A DNA stretch of 64,000 nt from Mesocentrotus franciscanus (taxonomy: Eukaryota > Echinodermata > Echinoidea > Camarodonta > Strongylocentrotidae): NCBI GenBank assembly GCA_037976565.1, contig CP137684.1, positions 16,771,243-16,835,242 on the forward strand, in the 5' to 3' direction. Below are positions 1 through 12,588 of the stretch, piece by piece. How positions within the stretch are numbered: position 1 is the stretch's first letter; each line of letters opens with the position of its first letter. Position numbers and translations under genes: made by a program. The notes beneath the pieces were generated by a model that worked only from the letters and a program-made list of their open reading frames with translations, did no database searches and was not told the DNA's origin.

Positions 1-45
1 GTTCTTTTGTTGAACTTCGGCTTAGTGACGGATAGGTTTTGGGAA

Positions 46-286
46 TTAATTAAAAATCGGCGATACTGGCAGATGAATGGTGAGAGTGTGGAGAGAGAGA
101 AGAGGGGGAGGCAAGAGCGAGAGGTGATGAGGGGAGTGGAGAGAGAGAGAGAGAGAAAAGAAAGGGGAAAAGGTAGGAGATAATTGTGTAGTGAGGATCT
201 GTAGGGAGGGAGAGAAAGAGACGCAAGCGCACGCGAGAAAGCAGGTGATATAGACAAGAAACATTTAGAAGTCGTTTTGATTTCAC
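46..286. repeat. GA-rich low-complexity tract
   Basis: Purine-rich (GA)n/(GAGG)n stretch; the open frames on the opposite strand are compositional Ser/Leu/Pro strings, not a gene. Confidence 0.85.
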
Positions 287-2655
287 TGTTCTTTATTATA
301 TACAATTCATTCATAAATGTCATTTTTCCGAAATGTCCGTGTTTAAAAATTGGGAAAATGCTGATGATTATCAACGAGCAAAACTACGGATCACAATCAG
401 AGGAGTACTTTCAAATTGAAAGAAAGTGTCACTGCCAATAGAATTTTACTTCCTACAACCTGTGGGACTGATTTCCAACATACTGCATGTGCCTCCTTTT
501 TGTTCTCCTAATACATGTCACACTATATCATTAGCAAGGTCAGGTGCAGCTATCGGGTAGAGAGAGATAAACGTTTTGTTTTAGTGAACTTCGAATATCA
601 CGATGTCAATCTCAGACAGAAACATTTTATATATTATATTGTGTCACACAAGTCTATTGAGGAATTTATTGCCATGAGGAAACAACAACATCGAGAAGTA
701 TATTACAAAGTGGCAAAATATCAATAGATTTTTCTGTGTTTTGTAATGTGTAAACTTATTTTTTGGTTCAAAGACTTAAAATAAATACGGGTTTTCATTT
801 TCATGCTGTGTCTTGTGATGTATCATGTTCTGTCATAAAATGATAAATATCAGAGTATATATCGTGTTAAAATGAATTACATTACAAAGTTTAAGTTATA
901 AATGTGTACAACAGCATTATTGTTTATTTTCTACAAATAAAAATGTAACACACATTTTGTATATTTTTATGTTGATGTTCTGACAAATAACATATTTCAA
1001 GATTTAAAAAAAAATCGACTTGACCCTTTCCAAGTATATTGAAAGAAAGATGGTATAAAATAGTAGACCAAAACCCTTTGCAAATCGTGTACGGAGATGG
1101 TACGAGATGACCCCTGTGTATAGGGGCAGATACAGACTATTCTAAGAGGCACAAATCTCTGACAAGCAAGTAAGCAAGGGGTCAAAAGGGTTCATCATAC
1201 TTTTAGGTGCATTTTGGAGTCCAACATTTGAAAAGGGACCCTTGCGTTGGGACCACGATGATGTCACGATCGCAACTATTTTCGGAAAGAAAAATCAAGG
1301 GTAATTTCAATACCTATTGTACGTCCCATAGAACTAGAAGTCAGGTTGGGATTACGTAATACATGTACCTCATGGTCACGTGACGCACAATGGTACTGCA
1401 ATTGCCTAAAGATGATTTTTCCGAAGGGGGCAGATCTAGGGTTTTGTGAGGGGGGCACTAAACGCGAGAAATCTTTAACACGCAAAAAAAAACACGTTAT
1501 CATATACTTTATGTACAGTTAGGGTCTATATACTATTTGAAAGAGGGCACAAAAAGCACATTTACTGGGCACAATTTTCGTGTGCGTACTTTGGGTATTC
1601 AATATTTTGTTTTAATAAGGGGCACGGGCCGGTTGTGCATGGGTCATCCCCCTAAATCAGTCAGTGCCCTTGTGAATAACTAACTTCCGGACATATAACC
1701 CACTTTATAAAAACAAAATACAAGCCTGTCAAAATCATGATTATCTTTGCTGGTATCTCGCACATTGATTTCGACCTTTCGTATTACATGTGTACATTTA
1801 TTTCGACCTTGGGTATAACAATGTCATGGGTGATTAATGGGTGTGGTCTAAACGTACATTGCATGATCATTTTGGATACAAAGTTCAATCTAAAATGCTA
1901 TAAATTCTCTCCATACTCATTCTCTTAAATATACGAGGATATCATTGTAGCCTTGGGTCGTTTGAAGGCATTGTTTGACAATGCCAAATCTGAATGCATG
2001 GCCCTACGTGTTATCAGCGCCTGTGATAATGGTGTAATATTGAAGCCCTAAACAAATTGCGCTTCAAAATGATCATGAAGTGCCTCAAAACAGTAAAAAT
2101 CTTTGAGTGACCGGTTTAACCATACTCATTTTCCCCAACAGACCGTAGTGTTATAAAAGCCGTTGGGGAAACGGTTTTTGAAATTTCGAATTTTAATCAT
2201 AAATATCTTAATAATCAGACGGGCGATCGGCTTGTATACGTCATGGGATTCCGACTGACCTAAAATGTTTATAATTATGATTGCAGCATGAGTTACATCC
2301 AGGATTTTGTTTAGAATCTGAGACAAAGATACCCAATCCCTTTAAGTGACGTACGTTCAACAACTATGTTCGTTACTATTTTCTATAAGCAAAATATTCA
2401 TTCGTCAAGAAAAATGTAGATTTTCCTAGTTTCAGCGATTCCCTATTAAAATCCGTATGCCCATGTCCTCTTTTGTTGTTTTCATCCTTATTCTGAATGT
2501 CATCGTAGTCTTAAGATCATATCGCAGTCATCATCGGTATTATTGTCAGGTCCTCATTATCGCCAGTTTCCTCTACATTGTATAATAATATATTAATCAT
2601 TATCATGAAAATTATCCCCATAATCCTCGATTTCACGCAGGCCTGTAATTATAAT
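287..2655. other. Gene-free A/T-rich stretch
   Basis: No domain, RNA gene or clear repeat is recognised. The only weak coding candidate is the 70-codon frame at 515-727, listed separately. Around 1130-1640 there are short G-rich tracts that may be decayed mobile-element sequence, but I cannot name a family. Confidence 0.5.
515..727 (+). CDS. Possible terminal exon, hypothetical 70-residue frame
   Basis: The frame has ordinary amino-acid composition: a charged N-terminal part (KVRCSYRVERDKRFVLVNFE), then a Lys/His/Tyr-rich tail. An AG at 533-534 (tatatcattag) could be a 3' splice site, and an AATAAA lies about 55 bases after the stop near 780, so a last-exon reading is possible. Against it, 70 open codons are not rare in A/T-rich DNA, no family is recognised, and no matching upstream exon is visible. 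Chance ORF is the main alternative. Confidence 0.15.
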   Translation: MSHYIISKVRCSYRVERDKRFVLVNFEYHDVNLRQKHFIYYIVSHKSIEEFIAMRKQQHREVYYKVAKYQ

Positions 2656-3005
2656 TATTCGTCAATATCATTGTCGTTATCACCGTCACCCTTATTTTCA
2701 TCCTCTTCATCATCTCCATCGTTATCCTCCTCTTTATCATTATTCTCTTCTCTTGTTACTCAGTTCTCCGTCATCATCATCATCATCATCAATCTCCTCT
2801 TCCTTCTTATCATCATCATCACCATCATCATCTGCCTCCCTTCTCCTCCTCCTTATCATCATCATCCTCCTCCTCACCAACTTCATCATCATCAACACTA
2901 TCACCATCATCCCTCATCATCATAATTTCCATCATCATCACTATCATCACCATCTCTCTCCTCGTTCTTCTCCTTCTCCTCCTCGTCATTACCATCATTT
3001 CATTG
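2656..3005. repeat. (TCA/ATC)n low-complexity region
   Basis: Interrupted trinucleotide microsatellite rich in TCA/TCC. The overlapping Ser/Ile/His-rich frames on both strands are products of the repeat. Confidence 0.9.
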
Positions 3006-5040
3006 TTACGCCTTGACCACAATAACTCACTATAATTGTTTATAGGTCCATGGCCATGTCGTCCTGTCTTTCTATTTTGACAGGGTCTGACAGTTTCAAC
3101 TGCAACAACTGTTCAAACACATGGCCCTTGTAAACATGATAAATGTCACTCGTCCTCAACCCGTATCAGGAACCCTATGTATCAAATCCCTACCTAACTC
3201 ACATCTTTACCAATTCTCTCCGCGATGGCTAATTAATTACAGTGATTGATATTTCTTTGTCTCATTTCCCGTTATTCCTTGGGAACCGGCGACGGCCTAT
3301 AACCGTCATATCATGAGACCAATAAATTGCCAGGCTGCGATAGAAGTTGTGAAAATCAATTGCTAAACAAATATCGACTCTGTTAGCTTGGTAAACATTG
3401 TTGCCTTAAATAAAGGCTCTATGTATGATCGACTACCTGCGTAGCAAATCTCAATGCAATTAGCGGCAGACGGGGAGAGTGAATTTATTCAAAGCCTGGG
3501 GCATTTTATTTCTTCCCTATTTTTCCCGCTGAGATTTTTTATCCCCATCTGAGCGAAATCAATTTGCGAGGCGCTTCTGTACGAAGCTGTACCATTCACA
3601 AGCAAGCAAGCTACATAAGGGATAAGCCAGCCGCCTAGCCGGCCGAAACTCGGGGAGAGTTCACCCTCGGATAACACATAGGCATCTATTTTCTCCAGTA
3701 GTGGGTATATCAATGTGCAATCAAACGGAAAATGGTACTTCTTTCGAGCTCAAAATCACCCTTCAGACCAGACCTAATTGATATCCACCAGTTGTGGACA
3801 AAAATGAGTCAGGACGGCTCTCTGCATGCTGAAAAATGACATGAATTTCAAAATCAAAGTGACTCACCAAATTTGTAATGCAGCAAGCGACGACCAAGAT
3901 GTATTTAAAACACCATACGATCGCCTCATCTCCGCACACTCCCATGGTTACAGATCTTCGCCTTGTTTTAAGATTCCCGAGATGAAAGAAAGGGTTAAAG
4001 TAATTTCCACAGCAAGAAATCCGTGAAGGTGGTCCAGTATTTAAATCCAGGTATAAAGGTTTCCACGGTTGGGGCTCAATGAGCGAGGTAGAAGCGAAAT
4101 GACAGGACGTATTCGAGCATTTGTGACAGCCTTTCCGAGACTTGGTTTTCTTGTCATTCAGGCGTTCGCCGGGGAATGTTTACGAGTGAATGAACGCGAG
4201 CCCCTGAGCCGATCGTACATACATGCACTACAAAATAATGCACGCGTGTGCCATAGCATTATGCACACTCGCTCTATACACAGGCACCGTCATTGAGAGA
4301 GAGATAGTCAGATGTATAGTGTGTATTGACTCCAGACTCGCGTAAATGCCTCGGCGGACACGAGAGCTCGATTCTTTCAACTGGAATATGGAACAAAATA
4401 TGATTCATATCTTTTATCTCCTTTACAATTCAATTCTTCAGGGGAATAACCTCCAAAAAAGAGGGAATTTGATATATTGGGCTCGTTTCTACATTGTAGC
4501 AAATGTGAGAGTTGTGCTTGATAATATATTATGTAGATCATGATTTCATATACTGGTTTAGTAAATCTAGATTTACACTTTTGTCATGCACCAGTGCATC
4601 GAAGTACATCAATACAAGCAAATGTTCCAATAACATACTATTAATTGTATACCATTCAAGGCAAAATAGTCAAGAACATACATTTTTGGGGCGGGTGTTT
4701 TTGCGATGCAACCAACAAAACTAGAAACACAAACCTGTATTTCTATTGTGATTGTAATGGATTTTTTTTTTTGGGGGGGCAACAGGGTGGGGGAGTAATA
4801 GTAACTATTTCGGTAGCAAATTCATTTCTAGCAGTAATTGAACTTTATACTTCTATAACCACTACTGTTCAAATATGAGTAACATACATGCAGAGAAATC
4901 GCATAGCTGTAAACAATAGAGCAATAGATATGAACAAACTTGTTTAGAAAGCGATGTTCATTATTTTATATGAAAGGAAATTACATTTTCATCCAGTAGG
5001 AAATATCAATACAAGCCACTATTTCCGATATTGGTTGAGG
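3006..5040. other. No gene recognised
   Basis: Several frames of 60-77 codons occur on both strands, but none has a recognisable domain, codon signal or splice context. A short poly-T/poly-G run lies near 4760-4780. Confidence 0.5.
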
Positions 5041-5055
5041 TTATTAAATCATTAT

Positions 5056-5720
5056 CTCTTTCTCTCTCTCTCTCTCTACGGTGATATCCCCCTTCTCTCT
5101 GTATCTGCCTCTCTCTGTCTCTCTGTCTCTCTCTCTCTCTCTTATTTTGTATTGTATATCCCCCCTCTCTGTCTATCTATATATATATATCTGTCTCTCT
5201 GTCTGTCTGGCTGTCTCTCTGTCTGTCTGGCTCTCTCTCTCTCTCTCTCTCTCTCTCCCTATCTACAATTCCTCTTGTAAATCCTACAATCTCACACTTG
5301 TCGTATTTGTATAAGGTCTCAATAGCACCGTGTACTCATAATCTCATACAGTGTCATAATGGTAACCCTGGTAATTGTTTTCAATGTTCTTCACCACCGC
5401 AATCTCTTTTTGACTGTCTGTCTGTCTGCCTCTCTCACTTTCTCTCTGGCTCACTCTCTCTCTCTCTCTCCCTTTCTGTCTCTCTGTCTCCCTCTCTCCC
5501 TCTCTCTCTCTCTCTCTACCCCTCTCTTTCTCTGTGTCTCTCTCTGTGTCTCCCCCTCTCTCTCCCTTCCCTTTACCTCCTCCTTCACATTCTCTCTCTC
5601 TTCCTACCACCATCTCTACCCCCTTTTCACCCCTCTCCCTTTCTTCATCTTCTTCCTATCCCCACCTCTAATCCCACCCTTCCCCTTCACCTTCTCTCCA
5701 TTTCCTATCACAGATCTCTG
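5056..5720. repeat. Long (TC)n / CT-rich microsatellite
   Basis: Two blocks of TCTC/TCTG repeats (about 5056-5270 and 5405-5720) separated by about 130 bases of ordinary sequence. The 147- and 120-codon frames across it are Ser/Leu/Pro strings from the repeat and are not genes. Confidence 0.92.
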
Positions 5721-6055
5721 AGGACTTCGACTGGGACATGAACTGAATAAAAACCAGGGTAATTGTGACCTCTTAGACCAGTTCTAACAAACCACACATC
5801 ACGTCTCAGTTCCTGTCCAGACTAGTGATATTCCTAAAACCCCAGAATCTTCAAAATTTTATACAATATTGTACAAAACAGAAACAAGAACAAAACAAAA
5901 GAAAATAACAACTAATAATACCTTCGCTGGGTGCATTTCAAACTAATTACGATGCACGCTCTGTACGGAATAATATTACTTTCAAATGCACAGGGAGCTT
6001 TTGACATAATATTTCTTATCAATACCTACTTTCAACTGATTTATAATATCATTTA

Positions 6056-6324
6056 CAGGGACGGATCCAGGATTTTCCAAAAGAGGGGGTGTGAAATGTA
6101 CGAAATTGCGATCGCAAAGCACGAAGCTTTACGGCGTGGCGTCCGGGGCCCCGAAAATGTTGAACCTTAAGATACTCTATGGTACATTCTGAGGCTTTTC
6201 TGAATGTGTAAACTGAACATTTTTGTGAATATTTCTTAGCTTTTTTCCTGCTATTTTTTTCTCGGAAGGACAAAAAGGGGGGGGGGGGCGTGCGCCTCCC
6301 ACACTCCCCCTGGATCCGCCCCTG
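6056..6324. mobile_element. hAT-like MITE with GGATCC-type TIRs
   Basis: The left end reads CAGGGACGGATCCAGG and the right end CCTGGATCCGCCCCTG, an imperfect TIR. The interior has no coding capacity. An ATTTA repeat abuts both ends. It belongs to the same family as the copies at 27033, 30398 and 46990. The hAT assignment rests on the CAG..CTG ends and on the 8-bp duplication seen at the 30398 copy. Confidence 0.75.
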
Positions 6325-6344
6325 ATTTATGGTTTTAATCCCAT

Positions 6345-6760
6345 TTGATAACTATGTGCCTTTTAGATAATATATTTAATGCCTTTTTTTGGGGGGGGGG
6401 TGCTTTTTCTTTGTTTGTTTCATATATTACACATTTCATATTTTTGGTAATGGGGTTTGCCATTGATACTGATAGGCCTGTGGCCTTTGCAAATCCCACC
6501 ATATTTGAATTTGTTTGTGCATTATACTTGTTATTTTCTCTTTAAATGTATATGCTATTGTCATTGTGATTGTTCTTTTTATTCAAATGTGAAAATAAAA
6601 CGAATTTAATGAAATTGACTTGAAATCCCTCTCACAATTCCCTAATAATAAGTACAAACAGCGCCGATACGGGTGCATTGTCTTGCACAAGGCTTAAAGA
6701 GAACTCAACTTTATCTTTAAGGGCAACAGTGTATAAGGAATGCAAAAAAAAACTGAGCAG
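6345..6760. other. Intergenic, nothing recognised
   Basis: A/T-rich spacer with a poly-T/poly-G run near 6384-6400. An AATAAA near 6594 has no associated coding sequence. Confidence 0.5.
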
Positions 6761-6833
6761 TGCCCCATGTGAGGATCGAACTCACGACCTTCAGATTATG
6801 AGACTGACGCGCTGCCTACTGCGCTAACGAGGC
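6761..6833 (-). tRNA. tRNA-Met (anticodon CAT, elongator type)
   Basis: The minus strand gives a 73-nt cloverleaf starting GCCTCGTTAGCGCAGTAGG and ending ATGGGGCA. The 7-bp acceptor stem closes (GCCTCGT with ATGGGGC, one G-T pair). The D-arm carries the pol III A box, the anticodon loop is CTCATAA with CAT, and the T-arm holds GTTCGATCC (B box). The sequence is nearly the same as animal elongator tRNA-Met. There is no intron and no encoded CCA. A short T-run lies downstream on the minus strand. This is the only convincing functional tRNA in the window. Confidence 0.95.
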
Positions 6834-7014
6834 TGCTGTACTGTCGGTAAGCGCAACGAACAATAATTTGCTGAGTTCTACTTCCAGCTAACATATCCAT
6901 GATGCGACTAAAGGGCAAAAAAATGTCAATATCAAAGATGTATATTTTTATTCCGACTAATCCCATGAAGAAAATATGATGGCGTTCATTTTCGCGAAGG
7001 AACATTTATCCAAA

Positions 7015-7330
7015 GGGTTATAATACTATTCCGAAGGTTCATAATTCCGAATTATTTCCCATACCTGGGGGTTCATAATTTCGAATATTGAAACATGCCT
7101 CGTAATTCCGAACATTTCTTGCATTACTCCGAAGTTTCTTTACTCCGAAGGGCCGTTTATCCTCCGGTTAATAATTTTGAAAATGAATTGCGTTTCATTA
7201 TCCGAAGATTCATGATTCCAAAAATGATCAGTGATGATATAAGTTTCTATTGCATGTTAAGAATGACGAACTTCGAAATAACGGACTTTTCTAGCAACGA
7301 ATCATCGGTTTATATCAACCTTCGGGATGA
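7015..7330. repeat. Degenerate TTCCGAA-type short repeat
   Basis: The phrase (at)AATTCCGAA / ACTCCGAAG / ATCCGAAGATTCAT recurs at irregular 15-30 bp spacing. It looks like a decayed minisatellite. The 85-codon frame at 7095-7352 lies within it and is not credible as a gene. Confidence 0.6.
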
Positions 7331-7374
7331 AAACAGCGGTCACCAAATGTAGGCTAATAGAAGTATGATGTACT

Positions 7375-7757
7375 ATTGACGGTTTATTATCGTTTGGTCT
7401 ACAGCCAGTTCATCTACTATTCCCAACTAGTCTACTCCCATATTGTTTGCACCCAGTCTGTCCACGTGGTCTAGTAATCATTTCGTCTACTTGTCATTTG
7501 GGCTAATGACCATTTAGAATAATAGTTATTTGTTCTCATTTCCATTTGGTCTAATCTCCAATAAGTCTAGTACTCATTTGGTCTATTGCTCATTCAATAT
7601 AATTTCCAGGCGGTCTAATACCCAGTTTGTCTAATGCCCATTTTGTCTAATATCCATCATTTTAATCATGAATAAAAATTAATCATCAAATATCGGAATA
7701 GACTAATTGGGTAGTAAACGAACTAGTCGTAGACCAAACGGCAATTCATCGTCTTGG
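7375..7757. repeat. Foldback element built of ~20-bp minisatellite
   Basis: The interior is a degenerate ~20-bp tandem repeat with core CATTTGGTCTAATA, about 14 copies. The outer ~55 bp at each end are imperfect inverted copies (left CGTTTGGTCTACAG near 7392, right GTAGACCAAACGG near 7729), so the whole unit can fold back. Confidence 0.65.
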
Positions 7758-7759
7758 CT

Positions 7760-8145
7760 GTTTTGTTTTGATTTGAAGGGGCGGGCTAGGATCATGCCCT
7801 ATAATGGCATAATGGCCATTATAATTAGCATTACGTAACAAACATTGTGACGGACAGCTTACACTTGAATATACCTCGTGTGTAAATTTACCCATTCACT
7901 TTGTGGCACCATGTGCAAACTTGTTGAAATTCGTCACAGTGTTTGCATGTTTGTTAACCGTTCTCCGTTTGCCCCTTTTTTTCTTTTTAAAATGTTCTAC
8001 TCGTCAATTAACGCAGGGTTGTTAGACAAACGCTCGAGTTTTTCCTCAATTTTGATCTACTTTTGCATTACACAAGCAGTGCGCCATGTGACTAGTATTA
8101 CGTAATATGCCTGGATAACTCGAGTGTTGTAACACGAGGGATTCT
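7760..8145. other. Intergenic, nothing recognised
   Basis: Unique-looking A/T-rich sequence with short palindromic words (ATAATGGCATAATGGCCATTAT near 7801). No gene is seen. Confidence 0.45.
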
Positions 8146-8149
8146 TTGG

Positions 8150-8700
8150 CATAACGAAAATTCCAAATTTTATGGACAACTACTCTAAAAGAAAGCAAAC
8201 AAATCGGAGAAGCGGTCTGGTGAACATGGTGAAAGTTCGAAGAAAATCGGAGAAACAATAAGAAAATTGTGAATTTTAGAAAGTTGTAATCACTATACGT
8301 ATGGGAACTCCAAATTGGCTGAATCGGTAATACCACTGTGACGTAGTGCCGGACGATCTTCCCATAAGTTTCAACACAAAAACAAATTACTAAAATGTCA
8401 TTTAAAAAAAAAGAGGAAAGACCACGGAGGGTCTTTTCAATTTAGAGGACTTATAATAATACGCTATCCGTAATATATTTTGGGTAGTGCTACAAACAAG
8501 AAGGCAGAAGAGAGAAAAACAGAAATTGTACACGACATGAAAAGTTCTCATAGATGTAATCTCACATTCCGAACACTCATAACTTTCTTATTTTGGGTCC
8601 GATTTATTTCAAACTCTCGCCATTTCTTTTCTCTTATTGTTCTGTTTTCATACAAGTAAACTTATTACAAAGGTTGGATTGTCCTTTAAAGTCCCTCGGA
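8150..8700. repeat. Dispersed repeat family, two arms in opposite orientation
   Basis: 8195-8360 carries an arm with AAAATCGGAGAAACAATAAG and GTGACGTAGTG. 8530-8660 carries a diverged reverse-complement arm (ATAACTTTCTTATTTTGGGT). The same family recurs in plus orientation at 10030-10205. No coding sequence; the type is unassigned. Confidence 0.5.
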
Positions 8701-9440
8701 TAACCGGTAGACTCACAATGCTCACACCCTCTGCTTTTACACTTTAAATATAAATGGGGGTAATGAAAAACATGATTAAGTTTTTAAAAGATGAAAATTA
8801 TTTGTAAGCGTTCTCATTCTCTGTAAGTCAGTTTGGAAAAAATATCATAGTAGAAATATCTTCAGAAGAAAAGGATTTCCTATTATAATGCCGGATTATG
8901 TACCTCTGTACCCCCAGTATCGCCCCTCCTCTCTCTAACCTTAGTAGGGAAATCGGTGCCCGGTTTTACCCATAAACCAAAAAATTATTATTAGTCATGT
9001 AAGAATTGAGGTCAACCATGAGGGTAGCCGGACAAAGCACCCCACTTCCTCGCCGTTTCGATTGAAATAGAAAATGTTGGCCCAACCATCACCATTACCC
9101 CAAACATGACAATTGGTTCAAGCTGATTGAAAGTTTTGATTTGATTTGATTTTGATTTGATTTGATATCTTCTGCATTCTATATAAACATAAACAATATT
9201 CGGTAGCATGACAAACAAACAAATACTAAAAGGTACTTTCTGACAATGAATCATACATAAGGAGATATGTTTAACAATTATTATAGGAAAAAAGATGAAT
9301 ATTCAAAGTATCATATTTTATCAGACTTTTTAAAATTATTTGCGGAAGAAGGACTGCCATTGAATAGAAAATTTTGCCAAGCTTTATAGAGTTAATTAAC
9401 ACTTTGTTTTTCTCATGTATATAAATGATGATGATAATGA
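8701..9440. other. Intergenic, nothing recognised
   Basis: A/T-rich sequence with a short TTGATTTGAT repeat near 9135-9165. No gene or named element is seen. Confidence 0.45.
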
Positions 9441-9444
9441 TACT

Positions 9445-9636
9445 ACAGTCAAACCTGCTTTAGTGACCACCTGTCTACAAAGACCACCTGTCTACAAAGA
9501 CCACATTTTTTGTTTCCCTTGAAAATGTTTTCTCATTTAAACATGTACTAAAGGAACCTGTCTACAAAGACCACCTGTCTACAAAGACCACTTTTTGTGT
9601 TTCCCTTGGGCGGTCGCTATAGACAGGTTTGACTGT
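9445..9636. mobile_element. MITE with ACAGTCAAACCTG termini
   Basis: The 13-bp TIRs are perfect: ACAGTCAAACCTG on the left and CAGGTTTGACTGT on the right. The interior holds four copies of CCTGTCTACAAAGACCAC, two near each end. About 192 bp, non-coding. The right end abuts an ACT/CTA microsatellite. Confidence 0.85.
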
Positions 9637-9650
9637 ACTACTATACTACT

Positions 9651-9686
<36 letters not shown>

Positions 9687-9830
9687 ATAATAATAATAAT
9701 GACAATAATAATAATGATGATGATAATAATAATCATAATGGTGATAATAATAATAATAATGATGATGATAATAATAATAATAACAATAATAATCATAATA
9801 ATAATGACAATAGTAATAATTTAATCATAT
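9637..9830. repeat. (CTA)n then (AAT/GAT)n microsatellite
   Basis: A trinucleotide tract whose open frame is only Thr, Asn and Asp runs. Confidence 0.92.
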
Positions 9831-10760
9831 TTAGAGCATTTTCAATATGTATGTTCAAATGGTCCTTACAATAATAATTATATTAACAGAAAAAGTTAGT
9901 ACTAAATGACTGAAATACTTAAAGAATTCATAAAATCACAACCTACTAGCTTCGAAATAAGTGATAACCACCAACTGAAACTTGAAATTTTAACCATAAA
10001 ACATATTTGTGTCTTTAACAACCCAAGTCCACTCCAAAAATAACTTACTTTCAATAGAACCAGAAAAATCAGACAAACCAATCAAAAAAAGTTTGAGCAA
10101 AATCGGATAACTAATAAGAAAGTTATGAATTTTAAATGACATGAAAAACTTTGAAAATCACTACACAAATTGGCAACTCACTCATGAGTCTGTGACGTAA
10201 CATATTTGTGTCTTTAACAACAAATTAAAAATATGCAACAAACAGCTCCCGTCCCAAGCTATATGACCACAAGGCCTAAAGTTCTCTTTATTGTCATGTC
10301 ATTAAAAAAAAAATCTAAGATGCCACACATAAGAACATTTCGAAATGAAAAATTCCCTTCCTCTTCTGCTTCGATACGCGCAAACCATAGAGCTGTATAG
10401 CTCTATGGCGCAAACCTTAAAATTAATACAGAGCTGACGTGAGTATACTAGTAGGGAGAGGGCGCTAATGCCACTCGATGTCCATGTCTGTGATGTGACT
10501 TTGTAGATTGCACGCAAAGTTTAGTAACGGAAAAATGATATTCAGGCAAGCTACATTTGATCAGTGCCCAAACTCCTATAGATTGTACGCCCAGTGCCAG
10601 ATTTAGTCTTTGCTGTGCCAGTCCTATTATGTCATGAATGCCTTTCTTTTAATGGGAGGACAGTGATTTTAATTTCACCAAATACAAATACTTAAAAATA
10701 TAAAAGTTTCGTATTGGTCAAGTCTAAGAACTAGTAAGGATAGTAAATTGGGCGAGGGTT
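9831..10760. other. Gene-free; one dispersed repeat copy and a small palindrome
   Basis: 10030-10205 is a copy of the dispersed family at 8150-8700 (AAAATCGGATAACTAATAAG, then GAGTCTGTGACGTAAC). A near-perfect short palindrome, CCATAGAGCT..AGCTCTATGG, sits at about 10384-10407. No gene is recognised. Confidence 0.55.
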
Positions 10761-10764
10761 GGTG

Positions 10765-10905
10765 TTACGCATTCTTCTTCTTCATCTTTTCTTTTTCTTC
10801 TTCTTTTTCTTCATCATCATCTTTTTCTTTGTCTTCTTCTTCTTCTTCTTCTTCTTCTTCTTCTTCTTCTTCTTCTTCTTCTTCTTCTTCTTCTTTTTCT
10901 TCGTC
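10765..10905. repeat. (TTC)n microsatellite
   Basis: About 45 TTC/TTT units; the overlapping Ser-run frame is the repeat. Confidence 0.93.
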
Positions 10906-11113
10906 GGTACCCTTCAACAGACTTGTTAGTCCATGTGGAGACACGGGCGAGGGTCATGTGATCATGGCCTAGAATGATCATTGTATGATATATTTTAACG
11001 TTTTGGGCTTAAAAGTATCAAGGGATTAAATATTGATGATACCGTCTATTCCAATCTTTACATGTATGTGGGAAAAGGGAGAACCTGAAGGAGTCTTTCG
11101 TGACATATTTCCC

Positions 11114-11619
11114 TTAAAGGTACTATGTCCCATTTGCAGGCCCAAAAATGAAAAGGTTAAATTCCAACGGCATTTGAAAAACAATACTAATTTAGAACTT
11201 CCCTCAAAACGAAAGGGCTTGAAAATGGCTTTTAGTAGGAAAATAACGACCCATAGTTGTCGATTCGACTTAAGTGATTGCAATCAAATAAGTAATAGTC
11301 TGATTATCAGACCCTTTGACCGAATGGTCGTACGTTTTGTGCTGCACAAAGTAGTGGGTTATTGATGACTATAATTTGATGTAGACAAATGCTCATGTCA
11401 ACCTGTTACAGCTCAATTTATGTATGTGATTACCAAAGAAAAAAAGATGTCAGTCAGTCACTCAATAGTGTAAGTCTAGAAGGTTTCCTTGCATAATTTG
11501 AACACTAAGACACTGCTAATGTTTAAATTTCACAGATAGGACATAAATGACATATTCATAATTCCTGCAAAGTTCTACAGAATTTGATGTTGGATGCAAA
11601 AGGGACTTAGTATCTTTAA
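11114..11619. mobile_element. Non-autonomous TIR element (~506 bp), plus-orientation copy
   Basis: The ends are imperfect ~25-bp inverted repeats: TTAAAGGTACTATGTCCCAT on the left and GGGACTTAGTATCTTTAA on the right. A second full copy lies inverted at 38553-39089 and a truncated one ends at 29833. The overlapping frames of 85-110 codons occur in both orientations and show no protein family. Confidence 0.75.
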
Positions 11620-11839
11620 CATTGTTTTTGTTTTCGACATCCTCTCTTTAACATTTTACTTTTACTTTCTTTCTTCGACATTCCATTCTGTACATTCTTG
11701 ATCCCTCCTGACCTCCGGGCCTGACCTACATTCAACATGAAGTCAATAGAAATATACACTGCAAAAGGTCAAAGTTCAAGTTTACTCTTGAAAGCTGAGC
11801 TATCTGAATAGATGGAGGGAGACGGGTAAGTCTAGAGTC
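11620..11839. other. Spacer before the tandem array
   Basis: Non-repetitive, T-rich sequence. No gene is seen. Confidence 0.4.
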
Positions 11840-11928
11840 CGGCCAAAAAAAGAGAAGACAAAAGAATGAGCAAAAAGCGATGTGCGGATAAGAGAATGAC
11901 ATTACGGTATTCGCATTATTGTTTACAG

Positions 11929-12588
11929 CATCTACTGATGACGAACGTCCAGTCGCAGTGACAGTTGATGATATTGCATTGGTAAGTTAATCGTTTTGAA
12001 CTTTTGAACAATACCCAAAGTCGAATCTTCTGAAATTGTTTCGAGAATCAATGCCTCGCCTAGTAGTGTAAATAATAGACAGAATACACTGCAAATTGTA
12101 GTGTTTTTTTTGGGGCTTCCAGACTAGAATGGACTTTCGAGTTTCCTTTGCTGTTTTTTACTGGAAATCAAGTGGTTCATTCTCAAGCAAAATTCAGCTC
12201 TTTACTCTCTTTCCCTTCTTTGATCTTGCAGTTCCACCTTGCAAGTGGAGCATCCAACTTCGAAATTCCCAAAGTTGAAGAGGATTGCAGCATTGACACC
12301 GAACCACACTTGGTAGTTCCTTCAGCCTTGTCTGACGACGACGGCTATGATGACGACAGCTTGAGTTCTATCTCTGACTGGTCTTCGCTATTCGATGAGA
12401 GCGACGATGATGACGACATGTCGAGTTTTACTACCGTATCTGAACTATCGGACTTCACGTGGGATCTCTTCGAAGAGACCAACAGCAGCACAATGGACTT
12501 GTCATTCCCCGAAATGGATGACGACGGTGTTGATAATTATACCATCGCTCAAATGCTCCTCGAGCAGCTGCTTTACGAAATCGTATGA
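11929..12588 (+). pseudogene. Array gene copy 1: exons 2-3 only, exon 1 missing
   Basis: Homology to the other units begins near 11845, inside intron 1, so no exon 1 or promoter is present. Exon 2 is 11929-11981 with donor GTAAGT. Exon 3 is 12232-12588, open to the TGA. Intron 2 carries small changes relative to the others (GTAAGTTAATCG). This is the most diverged copy: exon 3 has DCSIDTEPHL where the others have DRNI(D/E)TKPPL, and FPEMDDD near the C-terminus. AATAAA lies about 25 bases after the stop. It is probably a truncated edge copy, unless it is driven from unrelated upstream sequence. Confidence 0.8.

Noticed and set aside
9629..9874. Asn/Asp-run frame; likewise Ser-run at 10748 and Tyr-run at 39638 and 40423
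   Set aside because: Pure microsatellite translation.
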